Of a stretch of 5,935 nt of DNA, positions 1 through 5,032 are shown in pieces. The stretch is from assembly GCA_014729315.1 (NCBI GenBank), contig WJKD01000174.1, positions 1 to 5,935 on the forward strand. The letters run 5' to 3'. The stretch's first letter is position 1, and the number at the start of each line of letters is the position of its first letter. The notes under the pieces were generated by a model. It did no database searches. It had not been told where the DNA came from and saw only the letters and a list, made by a program, of their open reading frames with translations. The stretch is from Promethearchaeota archaeon (GTDB taxonomy: Archaea; Asgardarchaeota; Lokiarchaeia; Sigynarchaeales; SOKP01). The translations under genes were made by a program, and so were the position numbers.

Positions 1-1
1 A

Positions 2-142
2 ATCTCAGGAGGTGATGTCAGCGATCAGATTAAATTGAAACCGGAAAAGGTGATTATTAACATTCCGGATTTTTACCTGCCGTATCGCATCGAAGGATGT
101 ACGGTGAAGCCATTTAATATTAAACTGAGAAAGGAGCCATGA
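2..142 (+). CDS. 3' end of an unrecognised protein (partial, 46 codons)
   Basis: An open frame enters from the left edge and stops with TGA at 140-142, giving 46 residues of a C-terminus whose start lies outside the window. The end reads ...NIPDFYLPYRIEGCTVKPFN..., a beta-rich, aromatic stretch followed by a basic tail ending KLRKEP. It shows no membrane segment and no motif I can assign to a family. The frame is believed because it is open to the edge, has protein-like composition, and its stop overlaps the next start (TGATG at 140-144), the arrangement used throughout this operon. A beta-rich structural protein is possible but is a guess. It is the first visible member of the small-gene operon that runs to the terminator at 1452-1482. 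Confidence 0.6.
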   Translation: MSGGDVSDQIKLKPEKVIINIPDFYLPYRIEGCTVKPFNIKLRKEP

Positions 143-285
143 TGGCGCAAAACGATGATAAGAAGAACCTGCCGCAGGACCCGGACAAATTATGCAAGAC
201 CCTGGAAGTGGGCAGCCTGATCCTGGGCGTATTGCTCACATCGGTGCAGATTTATACGACGCTGCGGGGCGATGAGTCCAAATGA
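142..285 (+). CDS. Small single-pass membrane protein, unknown function (47 aa)
   Basis: A 47-residue frame too short for usual gene callers. Residues 1-20 are hydrophilic (MAQNDDKKNLPQDPDK...), residues about 21-40 form one hydrophobic segment (LEVGSLILGVLLTSVQIY), and a short charged tail ends it. AAGGAG at 131-136 lies five bases before the ATG at 142. The adjacent ATG at 139 would be only two bases from it, so 142 is preferred; using 139 adds one Met. The stop at 283-285 overlaps the next start (ATGA at 282-285), so the two genes are probably translationally coupled. I do not recognise a family. A small phage-type membrane protein is conceivable, but one spanning segment alone does not show this. 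Confidence 0.65.
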   Translation: MAQNDDKKNLPQDPDKLCKTLEVGSLILGVLLTSVQIYTTLRGDESK

Positions 286-584
286 GCGACGATGCGCATA
301 AGATGCCGCCCGATGCCGATGATCACATTGTGGAAGTATCATTACGGCATGTCATCGTTGCTTTCGGCGGACTGGTCGTGACCACCTGTGCTGTCGGCGC
401 CGGGATTGCCTTTGCCCGGGATTATGCCAAATTCCGCCGGCAAAAGGCGCTGATCGACGCTGCAAAACAATTCTTATTAACCATTCAAGATGGAGGTGAT
501 AATTGGAAAAACGAGAAGACGGTGTCTTCATCCCCAACGAGGACATCAAAAAAGTCAAAAAAATCCTCGGTTATATCGGACTGA
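282..584 (+). CDS. Small single-pass membrane protein, unknown function (100 aa)
   Basis: The ATG at 282 overlaps the preceding TGA. The N-terminus (residues 1-20) is acidic and Pro/His-containing. One clear membrane segment spans about residues 23-45 (HVIVAFGGLVVTTCAVGAGI) and is followed by a basic helix (FRRQKALIDAAKQF), which by the positive-inside rule predicts a cytoplasmic C-terminus. Residues 75-100 are Ser/Lys/Thr-rich and are encoded by DNA that also encodes the start of the next gene in another frame (503-584). This long overlap is unusual here, where other joins overlap by only 1-23 bases. The tail could therefore be an artefact of a one-base frameshift: the frame two bases ahead has TGA at 497-499, inside the downstream ribosome binding site. 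Family not recognised. Confidence 0.65.
   Translation: MSDDAHKMPPDADDHIVEVSLRHVIVAFGGLVVTTCAVGAGIAFARDYAKFRRQKALIDAAKQFLLTIQDGGDNWKNEKTVSSSPTRTSKKSKKSSVISD
492..499 (+). promoter_or_regulatory. Strong ribosome binding site for a TTG start
   Basis: GGAGGTGA is a full match to the canonical anti-Shine-Dalgarno sequence. The GGAGG core ends six bases before TTG at 503, an ideal distance, and no ATG or GTG is suitably placed. It therefore decides the start of the 46-residue gene that follows and argues that this gene is real although it overlaps its upstream neighbour. Confidence 0.7.
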
Positions 585-643
585 GTTTCCTGGGACTGGA
601 AATGCTGCGCTTCGTGTTCCGAAGTAACGGACGCAAGTCATGA
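503..643 (+). CDS. Small single-pass membrane protein with TTG start (46 aa)
   Basis: A 46-residue protein beginning at TTG 503, chosen because of the near-perfect Shine-Dalgarno sequence at 492-499. Residues 2-20 are charged (EKREDGVFIPNEDIKKVKK). Residues about 21-39 form a hydrophobic helix (ILGYIGLSFLGLEMLRFVF), and the tail RSNGRKS is basic. The stop TGA at 641-643 overlaps the next ATG at 640 (ATGA), matching the operon's other joins. The first 82 bases lie inside the 3' end of the upstream gene in a different frame. The function is unknown. Its layout (polar N-terminus, one membrane helix, basic C-terminus) repeats that of its two upstream neighbours, suggesting similar topology or joint membrane assembly; that is inference. 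Confidence 0.65.
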   Translation: MEKREDGVFIPNEDIKKVKKILGYIGLSFLGLEMLRFVFRSNGRKS

Positions 644-900
644 AAGGTCGCATTAAACTGCGGATCAATGTGAACTCACACGCCATCGTGAAGCTGGCAG
701 GACTGGTCAGTAATTCCATTATCTTATCCACCAATGCGTATCTGTTGGGCGCCAATATCAGGCGTCAGGTAAAAGATCGCAAGACCGATGCCATTGTGAA
801 TAAATTGCAACTGGCAGCCGAGGTGGGACAGGCAATTGCGGGCTTATCGAAAGTCATCGTCAGTACGATGGATCGCCATGAGAGCGAAGAAGCTCTATGA
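640..900 (+). CDS. Small protein with a probable membrane helix and amphipathic C-terminal helix (86 aa)
   Basis: Starts at ATG 640 in an ATGA overlap with the preceding stop; the upstream ribosome binding site is weak, so coupled translation is likely. The N-terminus is strongly basic (KGRIKLR). Residues about 14-38 are moderately hydrophobic (AIVKLAGLVSNSIILSTNAY) and could form a membrane segment, though less convincingly than in the neighbours. Residues about 40-50 are basic and 50-76 look like an amphipathic helix (LQLAAEVGQAIAGLSKVIV). The tail is acidic. The 3' end overlaps the cysteine-rich gene by 23 bases. I do not recognise the family. The basic N-terminus distinguishes it from the acidic N-termini of the first two membrane proteins. 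Confidence 0.65.
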   Translation: MKGRIKLRINVNSHAIVKLAGLVSNSIILSTNAYLLGANIRRQVKDRKTDAIVNKLQLAAEVGQAIAGLSKVIVSTMDRHESEEAL

Positions 901-1270
901 CCCGGAGAAGCGGCGCTATGTGCCGAATAATTTGTATTGTCATTATTGTGGGAACACGAATCAATGGCAGATTAATCTGCGGTTGCAGTGCCAGATAGAA
1001 AATAGTCCGGAGGGATTGATCTTCGATCCGGATTCGCTGCCAACGAGGCGGTTGATTCATGCCATTGAAAAGAATATTCATCAGATGGTGAACCGCTCCT
1101 ACGACCGGGAAAAGCCGATATTTCACTGTGCCAATTGTCAGAATGAGATCCTGTACATCCATGAACGCTCACTCGAAATGTGCTGGTCGATGGATTGTCC
1201 AGGGTGTTTCGATTACGGCGAATGGATCGATAAGGAGACGTTGATCGAGCTCTGTTCGGAGTGCATGTGA
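878..1270 (+). CDS. Cysteine-rich, probable zinc-binding protein (130 aa to first stop)
   Basis: Contains four CxxC knuckles: C21-HY-C24, C84-AN-C87, C107-PG-C110 and C126-SE-C129, with extra cysteines at 38 and 102. This is consistent with two four-cysteine zinc sites, perhaps zinc ribbons formed by knuckles 1+2 and 3+4; the pairing is inferred. ATG 878 is preferred because it gives a natural N-terminus (MRAKKLYDPEKRR) and 23 bases of overlap; an ATG at 836 would overlap the upstream gene by 65 bases. The stop is TGA at 1268, one residue after the last knuckle, yet the same frame stays open for 33 more codons to TAA TAA at 1370-1375 and carries a further C-IGL-C pair. The ancestral product may therefore have been about 164 residues. 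Binding to nucleic acid or protein is possible; the family is not recognised. Confidence 0.7.
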   Translation: MRAKKLYDPEKRRYVPNNLYCHYCGNTNQWQINLRLQCQIENSPEGLIFDPDSLPTRRLIHAIEKNIHQMVNRSYDREKPIFHCANCQNEILYIHERSLEMCWSMDCPGCFDYGEWIDKETLIELCSECM

Positions 1271-1372
1271 AATCGGGATGGCAACATTACCGAGGACGAT
1301 TGCATTGGACTCTGTCCGCATTATGACAATGGCTTATTAGAGGTGATGGCACACTATGAACGGACTCGCTAA
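1271..1372 (+). other. In-frame continuation of the cysteine-rich gene beyond TGA
   Basis: Directly after TGA 1268-1270 the same frame stays open for 33 codons to a double stop, TAA TAA (1370-1375). The predicted residues look like protein: NRDGNITEDDCIGLC, then PHYDNG and a Leu/Glu-containing end (LLEVMAHYERTR). They add a CxxxC pair to a protein already built on cysteine knuckles. The next gene's ribosome binding site and start lie within the last 33 bases, as expected if this were the true 3' end in an operon of overlapping genes. Most likely an old 3' coding end cut off by a point mutation (CGA or TGG to TGA). Stop readthrough or recoding is less likely. Confidence 0.45.
1340..1347 (+). 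promoter_or_regulatory. Ribosome binding site before the last small frame
   Basis: GAGGTGAT matches the canonical Shine-Dalgarno extension but sits slightly far from ATG 1356: 12 bases from the GAGG core, 8 from the end of the match. It is the main reason to believe that a gene starts at 1356. Confidence 0.45.
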
Positions 1373-1445
1373 TAAAGAACATCTGGCGATTGCTGCCTAG
1401 GCACGCAACGATTTACAGCATCTGATGGACGATGTCAGTGACTGA
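1356..1445 (+). pseudogene. Tiny terminal frame of the operon interrupted by TAG (14 + 14 codons)
   Basis: ATG 1356 follows a good ribosome binding site and opens MNGLANKEHLAIAA, then hits TAG at 1398-1400. The same frame continues ARNDLQHLMDDVSD to TGA at 1443-1445, seven bases before the terminator stem. Read through, it would be a 29-residue helix-rich peptide; TAG could derive from CAG (Gln) by one transition. Its start overlaps the extended end of the cysteine-rich gene by 17 bases. Together with the in-frame TGA in that gene this suggests decay of the operon's 3' end. A real 14-residue peptide, or chance, cannot be excluded with so few codons. Confidence 0.35.
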
Positions 1446-1451
1446 GAAGTG

Positions 1452-1482
1452 GCTCAAAGGAGAATTCCTTTGGGCTTTTTTT
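1452..1482 (+). terminator. Strong rho-independent terminator
   Basis: GCTCAAAGGA (1452-1461) pairs with TCCTTTGGGC (1466-1475) across a four-base GAAT loop. All ten pairs form, with one G-T wobble, and a run of seven T follows (1476-1482). There is no T-run on the other side, so it acts on rightward transcription. It ends the small-gene operon. Confidence 0.9.
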
Positions 1483-1508
1483 AGCTTAAGAATTATGCAT
1501 TAAAAACA

Positions 1509-1657
1509 GAGCAAAATTGGAGCATTTTTTGAGCTAAAATTGAGGGGTACATTTTATCAAGTTCTGTAATATCAAATGGTTAGTGTTAAATGACGACGGC
1601 GAAAAGTGCATATCATTTTGATAAGAAAAATGGTTGTTTTTTTGATCAAAATTGTAG
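1509..1657 (+). repeat. Three degenerate copies of a GAGC/GATC-AAAATTG motif
   Basis: Copies: GAGCAAAATTGG (1509-1520), GAGCTAAAATTGAGG (1531-1545) and GATCAAAATTGTAG (1644-1657). The second and third are each preceded by a run of six to eight T, so about 18 bases are alike. The third lies within the perfect palindrome TTTTGATCAAAA (1640-1651), just upstream of the TATAAT box. They could be binding sites for a regulator of the downstream operon, but AT-rich DNA yields such matches easily. Confidence 0.3.
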
Positions 1658-1685
1658 ACTTTTTTGAGGGTGGTTGGTTTATAAT
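1655..1685 (+). promoter_or_regulatory. Candidate sigma-70-type promoter of the RM operon
   Basis: A perfect -10 hexamer TATAAT lies at 1680-1685. The best -35 candidate, TAGACT at 1655-1660, matches TTGACA at only four positions and sits 19 bases away, which is long. It would leave a leader of about 310 bases before the start at 2005. A weaker alternative closer to the gene is TTGATT (1940-1945) with TAATAT (1961-1966), spacing 15. Both are guesses from consensus alone. Confidence 0.3.
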
Positions 1686-1780
1686 GTCGGAAGTGGTAGA
1701 CAAAAAATGTCGTTTAAGAAATAGATTAAATATCTGAAAAATTTATTAATTTTCTTGAATTTTAAATTATAAATTCCTAA

Positions 1781-1798
1781 ATTGCTTCATTTAGCAAT
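1781..1798. repeat. Short inverted repeat in the leader region
   Basis: ATTGCT and AGCAAT are perfect complements separated by six bases (TCATTT). There is no T-run after it, so it is not a terminator. It could be an operator half-site pair or a small RNA hairpin if transcription starts near 1690. Chance is quite possible for a six-base stem. Confidence 0.25.
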
Positions 1799-2004
1799 GT
1801 GGATCCAGCAAAATGTTTGCAAGATCAAGTTAATGCATGTATAAGTTTTAAGAAAACTCTTAAATATGACGAATAGCCAATAGCAAACGAATGAGGTATA
1901 GACAAATTCGCCACATCATGTAAATGTTTCGAATAGATTTTGATTAATTATAGTTTCTCGTAATATGGTCACCTGGAAAAGGAGCTAACTGGAGAATATC
2001 TGAT

Positions 2005-5000
2005 ATGGACAATCGCTTTTTCGAACAACCGATTCTTAACTCACCTTACGAATATCCAACGCAGCATTGGGAGCTTGACGAACAAGGACAGCCAACCCAG
2101 CGAATCATTAGCAAACGTCGCCGTGCTGAGTTCATCACACCAATCCCAAAGCCCAGAAAACGCAAAGGGTCAAACGCTCAACAACAAATTATTTTTGATG
2201 AAGGAAAAGGACTTTCGACTGCTGAACAACAGTACGATCCAACGTCGGAGATGATCAATAAAATCCGCAGCCATGTGGATGAATGGAGAAAGGAATCAAA
2301 CGCTTCTAACTGGAAGGTGACTCCCGAAACAACCCGCTTGTTACAGCACTGGAGGCATCATAAGTTTAATAATATCCGCCCGTTTTTCTGTCAGATTGAA
2401 GCAGTAGAAACCGCCATTTGGCTCACCGAAGTAGTTCCCAATCTCGGCAAGATTGGAAAGGACATTAAAGAATATCTCACCAGAGCAAATAAGAATTCCA
2501 ATCCAGAACTTTTTCGTATCGCTCTAAAATTGGCAACCGGCGCCGGAAAGACCACTGTCATGGCAATGATCATTGCCTGGCAAACCATCAATGCGAAGCG
2601 CCGACCAACGAGCTCAAAATTCACACAAGGATTTCTGGTCGTCACGCCGGGAATAACAATTCGTGATAGACTTCGGGTACTTCAACCGAATGATCCTGAA
2701 GCCTATTATTCCAGTCGGGAATTAGTACCAAATGATTTGTTAGATGACATAAAAAGTGCTAAAATTGTCATTACCAACTACCATGCATTCAAACTTCGTG
2801 AACAGATGGAAGTTTCAAGAGGTGGGCGATCTCTTCTGCAGGGTCGTGGCGCTCCGTTGAATACGCTGGAAACCGAAGGTCAAATGCTTCAACGAGTCAT
2901 GTCAGATCTCATGGGAATGAAGAAAATTATGGTGCTGAATGACGAGGCACATCACTGCTACCGGGAAAAGCCGGAAAAAGAAGAGGAAGGGAAACTGAAG
3001 GGAGATGAACGAAAGGAAGCCGAAAAGAATAATGAAGCTGCCCGTTTATGGATTTCCGGACTCGAAATAGTCAAACGTAAAATTGGCATCTCGAATATGT
3101 TTGATCTTTCAGCAACGCCTTTTTTCCTCAGGGGATCAGGCTATGCCGAAGGTACTTTGTTTCCGTGGACAGTTTGCGATTTCTCGCTGATGGATGCCAT
3201 CGAATGTGGAATCGTAAAATTGCCGCGTGTGCCTATTGCTGACAATATACCCGGTGAAGAAATGCCAAAGTTCAGAAATCTGTGGGAGCATATTCGTGGT
3301 CGAATGCCGAAGAAGGGGCGCGGGAAAGCCACGGATCTCGATCCGCTAAGTTTGCCTGTTGAATTACAAACGGCGTTGGAGGCTCTTTACGGACATTATG
3401 AAAAGACTTTCAAATTATGGAAAGACGGGAAAGTTAAAGTCCCGCCATGTTTTATTATCGTGTGTAATAATACCTCCACATCAAAACTTGTCTATGATTA
3501 TGTGTCGGGCTTCCATCGTGAGAACAAAGATGGATCGACTCAATTTGAGAATGGTCGGTTAGAGATTTTCCGTAATTTTGATGAGCATGGGAATCCATTC
3601 GCCAAACCACACACGTTGCTCATCGATAGTGAACAACTGGAATCCGGAGATGCCCTGGATAAAAATTTCCGTAAAATGGCTGCTCCCGAAATAGAGCAAT
3701 ATCGACGGGAGATAATTCAACGTACGGGTGATCGTCATCAGGCAGAAAAAATTACGGATCACGATCTACTCCGTGAGGTCATGAATACGGTCGGGAAAGA
3801 GGGAAAACTTGGTGAATCTATTCGCTGTGTTGTTTCGGTCTCGATGCTCACCGAAGGTTGGGATGCAAATAACGTCACTCACATTTTAGGTGTGCGTGCT
3901 TTTGGTACACAGCTTTTATGTGAGCAAGTGATCGGCAGAGCCCTGCGCCGTCAATCTTATGATCTTAACGATAAAAACCTTTTCAACGTGGAATATGCCG
4001 ATGTGCTTGGTATCCCATTTGATTTTACGGCGAAACCAGTTGTTGCTCCGCCACAGCCACCACGGGAGACGATAAATGTCAAAGCGGTGAGTCCTGATCG
4101 TGATCATCTTGAAATTCGTTTTCCGAGAGTCTCCGGCTATCGTGTCGAGTTACCGACGGAACGTCTTTCTGCCGAATTCAATGAAGATTCTGTGCTTGTT
4201 CTGTCACCAGAGCTGGTGGGGCCGTCGATTACCAGAAATGCAGGTATTGTTGGAGAAGATGTTGACTTAAATCTGGAACACCTGGAAGATTTGCGTCGGT
4301 CAACCTTGCTGTTCCATTTAACAAAAAGGTTGCTGTATAAAAATTGGCGCGATCCGGATGAAGAACCAAAACTTCACCTGTTTGGTCAATTGAAACGAAT
4401 CACGCGGCAGTGGCTTGATAACTGTCTTGTTTGTAAAGGAGGCACCTATCCGGCTCAATTGATGTATCAGGAATTAGCTGATATAGCCTGTAAACGCATT
4501 ACTGATGGAATCACCCGTTCTCTCACTGGTGAGCGTCCCATCAAAGCCGTGCTCGATCCTTATAATCCGATCAATTCGACAATCCACGTGAATTTCAATA
4601 CTTCGAAAAAAGATAGATGGGAAACAGATGCCCGTAAGTGCCATATCAACTGGGTCATACTTGATGGAGATTGGGAAGCAGAATTTTGCCGTGCGGCTGA
4701 ATCACATCCTAAAGTAAGGGCTTATGTGAAAAATCATAATCTTGAATTTGAGGTACCGTACCGTTTCGGATCAATGATGCGAATTTATAGGCCGGATTTT
4801 ATCGTTGTAATCGATGATGGGCATCAGGATTATTTGAATCTGGTCGTTGAAATAAAGGGATATCGGCGTGAAGATGCCAAGGAAAAGAAAGCGACAATGG
4901 AATCTTACTGGGTTCCTGGTGTAAATAATAGCGGTAAGTATGGTCGCTGGGCATTTGCCGAATTCACTGATGTGTGGGAGATAGAAGCAGGGTTTGATAA

Positions 5001-5028
5001 ATTGATTCATCAATTTAAAAACGGATAA
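2005..5028 (+). CDS. Type III-like restriction endonuclease, Res-type helicase-nuclease subunit (1007 aa)
   Basis: ATP-driven subunit expected to translocate on or switch state on DNA and cleave unmethylated sites together with its methyltransferase. The N-terminal ~110 residues are polar and less conserved. A Q-motif-like stretch RPFFCQIEA (125-133) precedes Walker A ATGAGKT (177-183, Lys182). Motif II is NDEAHH (312-317), motif III SAT (369-371), motif V TEGWDANNV (616-624) and motif VI QVIGRALRR (641-649). The C-terminus carries a PD-ExK nuclease: R-P930-D931, then E949-I-K951, all catalytic positions present, so it looks active. Length and order fit the ~1000-residue Res-like family that NCBI calls BPTD_3080 family restriction endonuclease (name from memory). 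ACTGGAG ending at 1994 lies ten bases before ATG 2005. The next gene follows after four bases, and the probable methyltransferase starts 677 bases after the stop. Confidence 0.9.
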   Translation: MDNRFFEQPILNSPYEYPTQHWELDEQGQPTQRIISKRRRAEFITPIPKPRKRKGSNAQQQIIFDEGKGLSTAEQQYDPTSEMINKIRSHVDEWRKESNASNWKVTPETTRLLQHWRHHKFNNIRPFFCQIEAVETAIWLTEVVPNLGKIGKDIKEYLTRANKNSNPELFRIALKLATGAGKTTVMAMIIAWQTINAKRRPTSSKFTQGFLVVTPGITIRDRLRVLQPNDPEAYYSSRELVPNDLLDDIKSAKIVITNYHAFKLREQMEVSRGGRSLLQGRGAPLNTLETEGQMLQRVMSDLMGMKKIMVLNDEAHHCYREKPEKEEEGKLKGDERKEAEKNNEAARLWISGLEIVKRKIGISNMFDLSATPFFLRGSGYAEGTLFPWTVCDFSLMDAIECGIVKLPRVPIADNIPGEEMPKFRNLWEHIRGRMPKKGRGKATDLDPLSLPVELQTALEALYGHYEKTFKLWKDGKVKVPPCFIIVCNNTSTSKLVYDYVSGFHRENKDGSTQFENGRLEIFRNFDEHGNPFAKPHTLLIDSEQLESGDALDKNFRKMAAPEIEQYRREIIQRTGDRHQAEKITDHDLLREVMNTVGKEGKLGESIRCVVSVSMLTEGWDANNVTHILGVRAFGTQLLCEQVIGRALRRQSYDLNDKNLFNVEYADVLGIPFDFTAKPVVAPPQPPRETINVKAVSPDRDHLEIRFPRVSGYRVELPTERLSAEFNEDSVLVLSPELVGPSITRNAGIVGEDVDLNLEHLEDLRRSTLLFHLTKRLLYKNWRDPDEEPKLHLFGQLKRITRQWLDNCLVCKGGTYPAQLMYQELADIACKRITDGITRSLTGERPIKAVLDPYNPINSTIHVNFNTSKKDRWETDARKCHINWVILDGDWEAEFCRAAESHPKVRAYVKNHNLEFEVPYRFGSMMRIYRPDFIVVIDDGHQDYLNLVVEIKGYRREDAKEKKATMESYWVPGVNNSGKYGRWAFAEFTDVWEIEAGFDKLIHQFKNG

Positions 5029-5032
5029 ATCA

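Larger units (their letters stand above)
1483..2004. other. AT-rich intergenic region between the two blocks
   Basis: About 520 bases with no convincing gene on either strand. It is far richer in AT than both flanks and full of T- and A-runs. It contains a recurring GA(G/T)C(T)AAAATTG motif, a 12-base palindrome TTTTGATCAAAA (1640-1651), a perfect TATAAT (1680-1685), and a small inverted repeat ATTGCT/AGCAAT (1781-1786, 1793-1798). It most likely holds the promoter and control sites of the restriction-modification operon, or marks the boundary between two separately acquired segments. No tRNA, CRISPR or IS end is visible. Confidence 0.6.

Noticed and set aside
7..16. Perfect Shine-Dalgarno-like AGGAGGTGAT at the left edge
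   Set aside because: No start codon lies at a useful distance with an open frame: ATG at 15 is too close and stops after seven codons. The bases are explained as codons of the partial gene.
860..1162. Reverse-strand frames opposite the cysteine-rich gene
   Set aside because: They have no ribosome binding sites or recognisable motifs, and oppose a well-supported operon in which the forward frame has ordered CxxC motifs; shadow frames.
1271..1300. Possible selenocysteine insertion element after TGA 1268
   Set aside because: Only a four-base-pair stem (TCGG/CCGA) with a 13-base loop can be drawn, and the TGA does not sit in a typical redox motif.
1271..1306. EF-hand or dockerin-like calcium loop (NRDGNITEDD) after the TGA
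   Set aside because: The first ligand position would fall on Met before the stop codon rather than Asp, and the second half of a hand is missing.
1452..1482. Terminator considered as bidirectional
   Set aside because: A T-run is present only on the rightward side, and there is no leftward gene to terminate.
1590..1667. A 25-codon frame starting at ATG 1590 in the AT-rich region
   Set aside because: It has no ribosome binding site, unremarkable composition, and lies over the candidate promoter and repeats; likely chance.
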